The notes below the pieces were generated by a model. It was not told the DNA's origin and did no database searches. It saw nothing but the letters and a program-made list of their open reading frames with translations. From Prochloraceae cyanobacterium (GTDB lineage Bacteria > Cyanobacteriota > Cyanobacteriia > Cyanobacteriales > JASJDA01): DNA of 56,421 nt. This document shows, piece by piece, positions 8,709-16,728 of the stretch (position 1 is its first letter; the number at the start of each line of letters is the position of its first letter). The translations under genes were made by a program, and so were the position numbers. The stretch lies in NCBI GenBank assembly GCA_030065755.1, contig JASJDA010000005.1, positions 1-56,421 on the forward strand, in the 5' to 3' direction.

Positions 8709-10001
8709 TCAACTAGCTAATAGCTCTCTGGTTAATTCGCGAACTACTTTAATTTCGCTTTTAAAGAAAAACTTATTTTCACCGTCGTCAAAGACTACAG
8801 GACAACCATCAGGACTATCAGCATTCCCTACTATTCCTTGCTTTCCTATGTATTTACCTAATGCGCGATCGTTTATAATCATCACGATATCTCCTACTTT
8901 TAATCCGTTCTGTGGTGTTGCTTCTAGCTTTTTATCTTCAGTACAAATTTCATCTATTCGGGTTTTTTCTTCTGGTGGAAGATAAGTATATGCCCAACGA
9001 AATATATCAAAATTGTGAGAGCAATAGGTTTTTAATTCCTCCAATTGTTTCTTAGTTTGACATTGCGACAAACGCCACCTATAATAAACAGCCATACATT
9101 CTTTTTCTGGGTCTTCTTCAATTACTTTTTTCTCCCAAAATTTGTATTTGCTAGGTAGTTCGATTTGCCGCAGGTTTTTAGCTCTCAATAAATCCGTTTT
9201 ACCAGTTTCTAAGTCCCAAACTTTATAAAAATCTTTCGTAGCACCTTTTTCCAATACTTGGTAGCAACGATTGTTTTTAGAGCTAACGAGCGCATACTTT
9301 GGCAACGGAAAACTTAAAAATTCAGTTGTTGGTTTAGTTGATTCCGTTTGTCGTTTATGCTCTGGAAGCAAACAACAAAGTTCAAAAGCTTGTCCTGTTA
9401 AATACTCTTGTGGGCATTCTGACAAATCTTGTTTTAACTGAGGAGCGATCGGTTTTGAAAAGTCGATCGCTGTTAACCATCCAATAGTGTTATCGTCTAA
9501 ATTTTTAACTTTCAGTTCGTATGTATAGGGGAGCCTTTGAGCTTTCCTTAAACTAGTGCTAACTCCTGGTAGCCACTGGGTTAATTTGTTCTCGATCTCT
9601 TCTAATCTTTGTTTGGAGTTGCTTCCTATATAAGTGGCTTGAGTTTTACCCCTGCTGACATTAAAATAATTGGAAATCGCTTCGTTACTGGTAGGCTGCC
9701 AACTAAAAAAATCGTTGGATTTATTTTCTTTGGTAGGACGATTTGTTAATTCCTCAACTTTATCTTCTTGAATCTGATTACCTGGAATTAATGACCATAC
9801 CTGTTGCTTCAAATACTCTAGAGCCTCTCCCGACCAGCTAACCTTTTCTACCGTCGTCTTGAAAGTATCGAGTGCCTTTTCTACTAACCTCTGCTGACTT
9901 ACAAGCTCTTTTTTCTCCTGTTTTGTACGTTCTAGAGCCGATTTTAAACTGACAATTGTTTTGTCTAGTTCGCTTAGTTTTTGATTAAATACAACTGACA
10001 T
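8709..10001 (-). CDS. Coiled-coil and KOW/SH3-like domain protein, function unknown
   Basis: A 430-residue protein. Residues 1-50 form a coiled coil (LDKTIVSLKSALERTKQEKK). The middle is unrecognised. The C-terminal 60 residues start LKVGDIVMIINDRALGKYIG and continue KQGIVGN...CPVVFDDG, a small beta-barrel pattern like KOW or SH3-type domains that recur in other proteins of this window (31720-32208 and the 32179-33756 C-terminus). It is preceded by TTTCTCC on the plus strand, i.e. a GGAGAAA Shine-Dalgarno just before ATG. It likely belongs to the same leftward transcription unit as its neighbours. Role unknown; nucleic-acid binding is plausible. Confidence 0.75.
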   Translation of the reverse strand: MSVVFNQKLSELDKTIVSLKSALERTKQEKKELVSQQRLVEKALDTFKTTVEKVSWSGEALEYLKQQVWSLIPGNQIQEDKVEELTNRPTKENKSNDFFSWQPTSNEAISNYFNVSRGKTQATYIGSNSKQRLEEIENKLTQWLPGVSTSLRKAQRLPYTYELKVKNLDDNTIGWLTAIDFSKPIAPQLKQDLSECPQEYLTGQAFELCCLLPEHKRQTESTKPTTEFLSFPLPKYALVSSKNNRCYQVLEKGATKDFYKVWDLETGKTDLLRAKNLRQIELPSKYKFWEKKVIEEDPEKECMAVYYRWRLSQCQTKKQLEELKTYCSHNFDIFRWAYTYLPPEEKTRIDEICTEDKKLEATPQNGLKVGDIVMIINDRALGKYIGKQGIVGNADSPDGCPVVFDDGENKFFFKSEIKVVRELTRELLAS

Positions 10002-10068
10002 TTTTTCTCCTTAAATAAACAAATTTGAAAAGCACTCATGAATTAACACGAGTGCTGTTTTTCAATGT

Positions 10069-10590
10069 TTAGTGTTCAGTCGTGGGTGGTAATTGTTTCT
10101 GGTTTTCAACTAATCTGGTAGAATAAATACGCTCGCTATTAGCGCTTATAAATTCGGCTAATTGTTTAACTCGTTTTTGTTCGTTATTGGTAGCAGAAAA
10201 TTCGACAGCAAAATATGTCCCGTAATCGTTGACTCTCTTTGCCATTTTGGCGGTAACTATACATGTTCCTAGTTGAATTTTAGCAATTGTTAGCTTTCTT
10301 ACTAACTCTAAAAAATTACCAATTGACTCCGTTTTGAATAAAATATGTGAGACAACATTCTCTCGATCGATAAAGAATATTTCTAACCAATCTTGGTATG
10401 GATAGTTAAACAAAGTATCAGGAAATTCTCGACAACTAAGTATTTCTAAATCTAATGAACTTCCGAGAATTTCTGATTCTCCAATCTTGAAAACTCCGCT
10501 TTTACAATCGGCTCTGTAGCTTCTTGGATGCCCAGGGAAAAAGATAAATCCATTGTTATCTTCTGGCAAATCAAATGCATTTATGTACAT
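10069..10590 (-). CDS. Hypothetical protein
   Basis: A 173-residue protein beginning MYINAFDLPEDNNGFIFFPG. It has an acidic, aromatic-rich N-terminal half and a mixed alpha/beta second half, without transmembrane segments or recognised motifs. An AGGACAAA ribosome binding site lies immediately upstream of ATG, and the same AAAGGACA/AGGACAAA motif precedes the 7806-8651 gene. This supports a shared leftward unit. The short gap to the next gene (67 bases) contains a small hairpin, CACTCATGAATTAACACGAGTG, at about 10034-10054. I do not recognise a family. Confidence 0.65.
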   Translation of the reverse strand: MYINAFDLPEDNNGFIFFPGHPRSYRADCKSGVFKIGESEILGSSLDLEILSCREFPDTLFNYPYQDWLEIFFIDRENVVSHILFKTESIGNFLELVRKLTIAKIQLGTCIVTAKMAKRVNDYGTYFAVEFSATNNEQKRVKQLAEFISANSERIYSTRLVENQKQLPPTTEH

Positions 10591-10672
10591 GGTTTTTGTC
10601 CTTTATTAATGTGTCGTTGTTGAGTGTTAAATGCTTAAATTTCCCTGCCACGTTTGACAGGAGAATATTTTT

Positions 10673-11104
10673 CTAGAAGAGTAAGTCTTCGTCGATTTCT
10701 GCTTCTGGCTGACAGTAACCGCCAATTTCATACTCGTGCAAGTAAGCTGATAAGGCTTCACGCACCGCTTCCTCTGTAGGGTTCAGAGTTTTGACATTGA
10801 CGAAAATTACTTTCTTGGGGACTGCATACCCGCGATCGTCCGCTTCTAATTCCTTGGAATATAATTCAACGCGTATCTGGTATACTTTAGGAATAATGCT
10901 GGCTACATATAGCGCTTGTTTAGGCAAGCCAAACACGACGAGATCGTTTGCTAATCCTTCAAGAGCGCATATTCCCTCGCAGCGGTTGAAGAGTTCGTTC
11001 CCAACTGCTAAAATAGACTTAACTCTGTCTTCTACTCTTGACAGTCCTTGTACAATAGTAGGTGTCTGCTCAAATTGTTCTTGAGCGATACTTATAGTTT
11101 TCAT
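10673..11104 (-). CDS. Hypothetical protein
   Basis: The start chosen is ATG 11104 (MKTISIAQEQFEQ), because AAAGAGAGACAATC lies just before it; the frame is open to 11140. About 143 residues. It contains LFNRCEGICALEGLANDLVV and a predicted C-terminal alpha/beta segment with an acidic end (EAEIDEDLLF). No transmembrane segment or known motif is visible. It is part of the leftward gene series. Function unknown. Confidence 0.65.
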   Translation of the reverse strand: MKTISIAQEQFEQTPTIVQGLSRVEDRVKSILAVGNELFNRCEGICALEGLANDLVVFGLPKQALYVASIIPKVYQIRVELYSKELEADDRGYAVPKKVIFVNVKTLNPTEEAVREALSAYLHEYEIGGYCQPEAEIDEDLLF

Positions 11105-11200
11105 TTTTGATTGTCTCTCTTTAAGAGAGGTGGTTAGCAAAGGCGATCGTCAACTTTGTCACGGTGGAGCGATCGTTTTTTGCTGTGTACTCTTTTATCT

Positions 11201-11218
11201 TACTTTGATATCAAAGTA
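11201..11218. promoter_or_regulatory. Perfect 18-bp palindrome, likely operator
   Basis: TACTTTGATATCAAAGTA is a perfect palindrome lying between the stop codon of the 11222-11428 gene and the start of the 10673-11104 gene. A related half-site, AATATCAAAGTACACTTT, lies at 11441-11458 over the start region of the small upstream gene. Two copies flanking a small basic gene suggest autoregulation by a dimeric repressor, but no binding protein can be assigned from sequence alone. Confidence 0.5.
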
Positions 11219-11221
11219 AAG

Positions 11222-11428
11222 TCAAGCGGATTCCTTGAGTTGAGTAAGCAATCTTTGGACGAGTTTAGAATTGGATTCTTCTCCTTGTCGTTGAGTTTCG
11301 AGCCATTCTCTAAGTTCTTGTTTTGGTCTAAATCCCCATTGCGGATTATTCTTTCTGAATTTTTCGTGAGATTTTTTAATTATTTCTGGGTGGGCAGCAT
11401 CCCATCTTTTCTGACTTGTCCTGTTCAC
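11222..11428 (-). CDS. Small basic protein, possible DNA-binding regulator
   Basis: The frame is open from GTG 11455. The GTG at 11428 (reading MNRTSQKRWDAAHPE) is a plausible start because it leaves the TATCAAAGTAC half-site outside the gene. About 68 residues. The sequence SQKRWDAAHPEIIKKSHEKF, a FRPKQELREWLETQ helix and KLVQRLLTQLKESA resembles short cyanobacterial plasmid proteins with an RHH-like second half. The flanking palindromes fit an autoregulator. Family confidence is low. Confidence 0.55.
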   Translation of the reverse strand: MNRTSQKRWDAAHPEIIKKSHEKFRKNNPQWGFRPKQELREWLETQRQGEESNSKLVQRLLTQLKESA

Positions 11429-11675
11429 TGTCTTTACTAAAATATCAAAGTACACTTTAAATATACCAAACCCTTGATATTGCTTAAATCAGCATAAGAG
11501 CCGTTGACAAAACCTCGATCGAACTCGATCGCAACAAAACCGAGATAATTTGTCATACAGGTTGTATATATGTTGTCATACAAAAGTGGGAATCTGATTT
11601 CGCGCTCGGAAGATTTCTAAAAAGCTTGTTATGTATAGGTTTGGGTTGTTACGAAATCAAACGTAAATTTCTGAG

Positions 11676-11712
11676 ACGCGCCGCTACGCGGATCTCTTCG
11701 AGATCGCGTAGA
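11676..11712. repeat. Cyanobacterial palindromic repeat fused to the antirepressor 3' end
   Basis: The sequence CGCGCCGCTACGCGGATCTC followed by TTCGAGATCGCGTAGAG forms an imperfect hairpin (ACGCGGATCTC / GAGATCGCGT). This kind of GCGCCGCTACGCG...GAGATCGCGTAG palindrome is a widely dispersed cyanobacterial repeat that often supplies gene 3' ends. Here the antirepressor reading frame runs into it and ends SKRSA-stop. Confidence 0.6.
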
Positions 11713-12448
11713 GTTTTCCTGTCATGCCATCTTTTTCTACCTGCTCAATTTGCGACAGTCCAGAGTTTTTGGCTCTAGTCCTAGCGTCATAATGCTCTCT
11801 GTAGTACAGTTGTTTGTAAGCTTTATTCCAAAGCTTGCCATAAGGGATGCTATCGCGTTGAGCGACAGCGCGAATAATTTCATTGATTTTATCGCGCTCG
11901 GTAAGTGGGGAAGCTGGTTCAATAGAACGTGGGAGTTTTTCTAGTTCTTCTAGTGCTTGCTCCCTGTGCTGCTCGATAACTGCGATTCTGCGATCGTTTT
12001 GTGTAACCCTGCGATCGAGAGCTTTCATAGCTTGTGCTGACTCCATAACCGACTTGGCGAGGTTGTAACACAAATCTATGTGGGATAGCTTTTTTTGCTG
12101 CTGTTGGGAATCTTTTAGTTCCTTTTCAGCAGCGATAAAATATTTTCTAACTAACCTACCATTATCAGTTTGAGCAAGCATTCCGAATTCTTTTGCGCAG
12201 CCAGTTGTCAGCTCTATCTTTTCCCAATAATGGCTGAAACTCCCATTGGCTCTAGTCTCCCTGATTTGGTGGAGACGGTAATCTATTCCTTCCTCAAAGT
12301 TTTTAACCAACATCTCTTTGCCTTTATCTTTGCGGCTATACCCTACCCACTGCCAAAGGAGATCGAAATCGACGGGAAAATCTTCGTAAGATTCGATTAA
12401 CTGTCTGGCTAATTCAATGCTAAAATTATCAATCATTATTGTTTTCAC
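11684..12448 (-). CDS. AntA/AntB-type phage antirepressor
   Basis: A 254-residue protein. The N-terminal domain (FPVDFDLLWQWVGYSRKDKG, then NFEEGIDYRLHQIRE, then TTGCAKEFGMLAQTDNGRLV and RKYFIAAEKEL) is the typical AntA domain of phage antirepressors. A helical linker follows, and then a C-terminal DNA-binding-like region (ERDKINEIIRAVAQRDSIPY, GKLWNKAYKQLYYREHYDAR). Such proteins disable a prophage repressor. The last residues, AISKRSA, are encoded by a palindromic repeat, so the natural C-terminus has probably been replaced. It lies at the head of the leftward block; TTGTCATACA direct repeats at about 11552 and 11573 are downstream. Confidence 0.85.
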   Translation of the reverse strand: MKTIMIDNFSIELARQLIESYEDFPVDFDLLWQWVGYSRKDKGKEMLVKNFEEGIDYRLHQIRETRANGSFSHYWEKIELTTGCAKEFGMLAQTDNGRLVRKYFIAAEKELKDSQQQQKKLSHIDLCYNLAKSVMESAQAMKALDRRVTQNDRRIAVIEQHREQALEELEKLPRSIEPASPLTERDKINEIIRAVAQRDSIPYGKLWNKAYKQLYYREHYDARTRAKNSGLSQIEQVEKDGMTGKLYAISKRSA

Positions 12449-12551
12449 TAGATTGGATAAAGCCGATAAGCGTAGAGATGCTACAATCGGCTGAATTTTT
12501 AATACTTTAGTATTTATTGTAAATAATCAACAGATTTTCTGTATCGTACTG

Positions 12552-12677
12552 TTGTACTACTTGGGGTTTTTTGGATATAATATTCAAGTCAGAGGCAAAA
12601 TGATAGTGTCTAGCTCTGTGGCTAGTTATTTTAACAAAGATTTGTTTTTTATTCGACTAGCCTAGTCGATTTTTTTT
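12552..12677 (+). ncRNA. Candidate small RNA with promoter and terminator (may encode a 21-residue peptide)
   Basis: A promoter-like TTGTAC (12552-12557), 18-bp spacer and TATAAT (12576-12581) are followed about 90 bases later by a stem TCGACTA-gcc-TAGTCGA (12653-12669) and eight T residues, a good intrinsic terminator. The transcript would start near 12588. It contains a second hairpin (CTAGC...GGCTAG) and a tiny frame with AGAGG before ATG 12602 (MIVSSSVASYFNKDLFFIRL, one more Ala, stop). It is divergent from the antirepressor. It could be an antisense or leader-type regulator; the boundaries are predictions only. Confidence 0.4.
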
Positions 12678-13056
12678 AATGAATGAACCGAAGAGTTTAA
12701 ATGTGTTGTGTAGAAGGGCTATTGTGTTTTCTTAAAACCCTAAGATTTTAGCAATAACTGGTAATACTTTATCTCCCACCGCAAATGCTGCTGCTGTAGT
12801 CGGGAGATTATTCTTAAGAAATTCGATCGCATTCTTTAATTGGCTACCGAAGATGTAACAAATTTGAGAAAAAATTCGCGGGCAATAGTCGCGAATTAAT
12901 ACTTTTATTTTTAGTTGTTTCTAAATTAGTCAATAAGACATCAGTCTTAGTTTTCGATTACTGAATCGGTGCTCTAGGTGCAAGAACTCAACTCCTTGGA
13001 TTAGTATTCTCAAACAGGAAATACCGTCAGATGATTGGCAGTGAACCGTCCTCATC
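12678..13056. other. Gene-poor stretch with a small decayed frame
   Basis: Only a short minus-strand open frame is seen, ending at the TAA at 12734-12732. It reads ICYIFGSQLKNAIEFLKNNL, PTTAAAFAVGDKVLP and VIAKILGF, but has no credible start codon. It looks like the tail of a lost small hydrophobic protein. The remainder holds nothing I can name. Confidence 0.3.
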
Positions 13057-14970
13057 TTAAGTAGCTACCGCCACTCGTTCGCGCTCGTCTTTTGAGATAA
13101 CTTGTTCTGTAGGTTCGTACTCAATCTCAAGCTTCCATTGATTGAGTCGTCCAGTATCACGCCGCATTAAATCCTTAACGTGAAGTTTCCAAGTCCCCTC
13201 GATCAGTTCATCCATGAAAACTGACAGACTATCGTCCGAACTGTAGGTCTGTCGTAAATCCCGTTGTGAGCCACCAGTTTGGTTATGAAGCACAGCTACT
13301 TGACCGGAGGGAGCTTCCAGTTCCACTCGCAAATCGCCAATATAGGTGTGGATAATGTCTACAGTAACTGTAATTTTCTTAATTTTGCCCTGTTGACGAA
13401 TCTCAAGAGGACTGGTGACTCCTAGGGGTTGATAATCAGGAATCAACAGATCCGCTGTCACTGTTTGGGTAATGAGGGGTGGTATTTGGCCTACTTCAAA
13501 GCGGATGATTTCTCCAGGAATCGTAATATTGGCAATTCTCAAACCAGAATCAGAACGATCCCATTCTGCTGATGACGGAATAGTTTGATCAGACAAGGCA
13601 ACACCATTTACCTGACCGAAGAGATCCCCTGCATCCCCACGATTACGGTTATTTTCCAAATCTAAATGGCCATCTGCTTGTAGCAAAGCACATTCATAAT
13701 GGCGTTCTGGGGTTCCTCCTTGGTATTCCATTGACCCCTTGGTATCACAATGGTAAACAGCTAAGCCGCTGTCAGGTAGATAAGCATCTAGTCCCAACTG
13801 GGTACGGTTTTCGATGAGGAAGTATTCATTAGGTTTATCGGTTTTAAAGCGCAAAATTGTTCCATAGTCATCATGTCGCGCTTCATAAACACCTGGGTTA
13901 TTCAACGAAATTTCTTGCTCAGTCCAACCCACCAGATCTCTCAAATAGGCACAAACGGGAGCAGGAGTTCGACCGTTGTTGAGATGATTTCCAGATCCCA
14001 TTAAACAATATTCACCGAAACCGGCACTGTACTCAAAATCGCCACCGAACTTACCATAATCGTAAAGATCAGGCCAACGACAAAGCAAATGCCCCGTCTC
14101 ATGACAAAAAGTGCCGATGCTGAGGTCAACCCGTCGCCGTCCCAAACTAGTGATCGTATAAAAGTGAGTTCTCACATTGCCGTAGTACAGTTCGATAAAG
14201 GAGTTATGAGGCCAGAGGTTGTCAGATACTCCAAACACTCCATACACAGTACGACCAGCGTACATGAAGTTAACGGCATCGATAATGCCATCTCCATTAG
14301 AATCAAAATCAGCAAGATTAATACCAAATTGGCTAACAGCTTTGTCGAGTGCCTCTTTCACCAAAAGATTGTATTGGTAATATCTACGATCATGACTCAA
14401 CTTAACTGGACCAACGACTACATTCGTGTAATCTAGTTTGCCACCAGACATCAAACGGAAATACTCGCGCACAGAACAAAAGATACCATTTTCTCGGTAG
14501 TTGTCGCCGTTGAGTAAGGCTTCTACCTCAGCTTTTGTGATATCTGTGGTCACATCAGCAAACTCAACTAACACCGTTAAGCCTTTGACGTTACCCTCAC
14601 TCAATCGACGACCTGGTAGTAACGCTCTGTTACGTCCTAATGTTCTGAATGTATGGGGGTCTATCTCTGTTTCTGCTGGTCTTAGTTGCGCATAACGTTG
14701 TTCAAATTTGGCGTTTCTGACAGAACTTGATTCTTTTAAGTGGCGTCGAAGACCTGAAGGTGGTTCCTGAGACATTGGTACACCACTAGAGGCAAACATC
14801 CCTTCTAACAAGATGGCATAACAAAATTGTCCGAGGTCACTATCATAAACAACGGTATAACCCTCTTCCGTTTCGTGGCGTGCATAAAACTCGTCACCAT
14901 TGACAACAAGTCGCACCAGATCACCTTTTTCTTGATCGAAAATCAGTGTTTCATTAAATATTGCACTCAT
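13057..14970 (-). CDS. M6-family (immune-inhibitor-A-like) metalloprotease with P-domain
   Basis: A 637-residue protein. The zinc motif FCHETGHLLCRWPDLYDY is the HExxH-type centre of the M6 peptidase family. Upstream, LADFDSNGDGIIDAVNF looks like a calcium-binding loop. GFGEYCLMGSGNHLN follows the active site, as in M6 enzymes. The last about 130 residues (SPLEIRQQGKIKKITVTVDI, HTYIGDLRVELEAPSGQ, GTWKLHVKDLMRRDTG) match the proprotein convertase P/Homo B domain. No N-terminal signal peptide is evident, which is odd for a secreted protease; release by lysis or another route is possible. It stands alone, flanked by gene-free DNA, with AGGTGAGAC before ATG. Confidence 0.9.
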   Translation of the reverse strand: MSAIFNETLIFDQEKGDLVRLVVNGDEFYARHETEEGYTVVYDSDLGQFCYAILLEGMFASSGVPMSQEPPSGLRRHLKESSSVRNAKFEQRYAQLRPAETEIDPHTFRTLGRNRALLPGRRLSEGNVKGLTVLVEFADVTTDITKAEVEALLNGDNYRENGIFCSVREYFRLMSGGKLDYTNVVVGPVKLSHDRRYYQYNLLVKEALDKAVSQFGINLADFDSNGDGIIDAVNFMYAGRTVYGVFGVSDNLWPHNSFIELYYGNVRTHFYTITSLGRRRVDLSIGTFCHETGHLLCRWPDLYDYGKFGGDFEYSAGFGEYCLMGSGNHLNNGRTPAPVCAYLRDLVGWTEQEISLNNPGVYEARHDDYGTILRFKTDKPNEYFLIENRTQLGLDAYLPDSGLAVYHCDTKGSMEYQGGTPERHYECALLQADGHLDLENNRNRGDAGDLFGQVNGVALSDQTIPSSAEWDRSDSGLRIANITIPGEIIRFEVGQIPPLITQTVTADLLIPDYQPLGVTSPLEIRQQGKIKKITVTVDIIHTYIGDLRVELEAPSGQVAVLHNQTGGSQRDLRQTYSSDDSLSVFMDELIEGTWKLHVKDLMRRDTGRLNQWKLEIEYEPTEQVISKDERERVAVAT

Positions 14971-15668
14971 GTCTCACCTCATTTCTTAGAAGTTTTGGAT
15001 TGTATTTCCTCACAGCCTGAAAAGATTTATTATTACAATCCACAATCGATAGTCTTTTTTTTGGCTCTTTACTCTTCTTTTGTCTTTTCTAAATACACAA
15101 ATCTTTTATTGCTTCGTCCCTTGCTCGGAGTCCGAGCTTCTTAACTTGGATTTTTCACAAATTTTACGAGCCAATATTATTCTTGATTATTTCAAGAATA
15201 ATACAACCCAAAAACTCTCCCCCAGCAGTAAACTGCTGCTAAAAAAATCTCTCTGAACGACATATAGTTAACCTCTTCCTCAAAAAGCGATTTTTAAATC
15301 TAAAAAAGTCAAGCGATTTGGGATTTTAGATTTGGGATTTTGGATTAATGATTGTTAGATTGTAGGATTTTGGATTATCCTCGCGCCTATTGTACGAGGC
15401 TTGTATAAATCCAAAATAGAGGGTCAATTTTTTTTTGAATGTCAAATCTACTCGCTCTATATTGTTATTTTACCCAAATTACAGAAAATAACAAATAGAT
15501 GTTTTACTTTTCTTCGTAATTAAAATAAATTAACTTTATCAAAAGCAATTACTCAAAAAAATATTACAAATTATCTAATTATTTCAAACTTTATTAAAGA
15601 ATTGAAAAAAGACAAATCATCAGACCCCGAAGAGCCACCTAATTGTAGTATTTGGTCAAGGTAAACTT
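14971..15668. other. Gene-free stretch with heptanucleotide repeats
   Basis: No gene is supported. Around 15308-15380 there are short tandem units of the GGGATTTTAGATTT / GGATTTTGGATT type, the kind of short tandemly repeated sequence common in cyanobacterial intergenic DNA. A hairpin GCTCGGAGTCCGAGC lies at 15123-15137. The rest is very AT-rich. Confidence 0.5.
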
Positions 15669-15705
15669 AACATCGGTAGAATTTCTGATGTTTTTATAGA
15701 CAAGT
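15669..15705. repeat. 37-bp dispersed repeat, copy 1 (inverted partner at 55401-55437)
   Basis: The complement of this stretch matches 55401-55437 at 36 of 37 positions (core ACTTGTCTATAAAA then CATCAGAAATTCTACCGATG). Both copies lie just beyond the 3' ends of phage structural genes: here it abuts the stop codon of the 15705-16154 gene, and the other lies about 180 bases after the terminase. In the plus direction here it can be read as NIGRISDVFIDK. It could be a recombination site, a transcript end element or a tiny conserved peptide. Confidence 0.6.
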
Positions 15706-16154
15706 CAAAGAAGCCCAATTGAACCAGGTTGGCGGAGAATAAATTTAATCTGGGGGCGCATATTGAGAGCCTCATTTCCTTGGATCACGTCCGAGTTCTT
15801 AAATAGAATTCCGTTGCTCGCTAGATTTTGAGCTAAAGTTTTGCCCATTTCAATTAGTTTGAGGTCTCCTTTAGGAGCGTTAATGTCTTCTTCCCAGTTT
15901 TTTATAAACAATTCCCAGATTTCCTCTTCAATGGCTTGGTGGTTCAACAGCCCAGAATGTTTAGGCATGGTGGCAAGAACTACTATTTCAATCCCTATAG
16001 TTCGCCAATCGTCGGGTGGATAATCGTAGCCGAAGTTTTCCATCGGGAGAAAGGCGATCGCTTTGACTTCCCTAGAACCGTTGCGATAAATACCTATATC
16101 GTCTCCCAACCAAGCTACTAGACTGTCATAGAGATATTTCTTATCTAAACACAT
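15705..16154 (-). CDS. Probable phage head or tail accessory protein
   Basis: A 149-residue protein beginning MCLDKKYLYDSLVAWLGDDI. The sequence PPDDWRTIGIEIVVLATMPK followed by a helix (LNHQAIEEEIWELFIKNWEE) and MGKTLAQNLASNGILF is not a family I can name. It lies downstream of the portal gene on the same strand, separated from it only by a Uma2 gene, so a minor structural or completion role is inferred. Its stop codon abuts the 37-bp dispersed repeat. Confidence 0.65.
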   Translation of the reverse strand: MCLDKKYLYDSLVAWLGDDIGIYRNGSREVKAIAFLPMENFGYDYPPDDWRTIGIEIVVLATMPKHSGLLNHQAIEEEIWELFIKNWEEDINAPKGDLKLIEMGKTLAQNLASNGILFKNSDVIQGNEALNMRPQIKFILRQPGSIGLL

Positions 16155-16158
16155 CGCA

Positions 16159-16722
16159 CTATAACTTTAACCAATCAAACAAATTTTCCAACGTTAATTC
16201 AAAAGATTTAGCAAAATCAGGCACTGGCAAAACATCAGTGTTGGACTCAAAAAAGGCTGGTTGTCGTTCGGGATAATAAACCAATACAGAGCGATCGTTT
16301 GGATGAATTAACCATCCTAATTTTGTACCATTATTTAAACAATGAAGAATATTTTTAGTAACTCTAGCAGAGCTTTGATCTGGGGATAATATCTCAATTA
16401 CCCAGTCTGGAGCTATTTCAAAGTTATCAACTATTTCACCATTTTCGTCTCTGGGAATGCGCTCGAGTTGAAATACGCTGATATCTGGAACTATAGAACG
16501 ATTGCCAAAGGTACATCTTAATTCTGGAAAAGCACGAGCAATCAAATCTATCTTGAAAAACGTATTCAGAGCAATAATTAATTCTCCTTGAATGATACTG
16601 TGCTTCCCTTTTGGCATTGGTTTTTGAATAATTTTCCCGTTAAGATATTCACTAGCTGGTTTAGTTTCTGGCAATGCTAGAAACTCTTTAATTGAAATTT
16701 CTTTAATAATGTTTGTGACCAT
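16159..16722 (-). CDS. Uma2-family (DUF820) PD-(D/E)XK nuclease-like protein
   Basis: A 187-residue protein with the Uma2 layout: SIKEFLALPETKPASEYLNG at the start, GNRSIVPDISVFQLERIP with the conserved PD, then PDWVIEILSPDQSSARVTKN (E-I-L-S motif) and KLGWLIHPNDRSVLVYYPER. These residues form the PD-(D/E)XK-like active site of a family greatly expanded in cyanobacteria, whose cellular role is unsettled. It is inserted between the portal gene (6 bases away) and a phage-like gene (4 bases away), a neat cargo-like position inside a phage operon. Confidence 0.92.
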   Translation of the reverse strand: MVTNIIKEISIKEFLALPETKPASEYLNGKIIQKPMPKGKHSIIQGELIIALNTFFKIDLIARAFPELRCTFGNRSIVPDISVFQLERIPRDENGEIVDNFEIAPDWVIEILSPDQSSARVTKNILHCLNNGTKLGWLIHPNDRSVLVYYPERQPAFFESNTDVLPVPDFAKSFELTLENLFDWLKL

Positions 16723-16728
16723 AATTAA

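Noticed and set aside
13057-14970. Plus-strand open frames within the metalloprotease gene (e.g. 14089-14436)
   Set aside because: They lie opposite a well-conserved M6 protease with clear motifs and lack protein-like composition.
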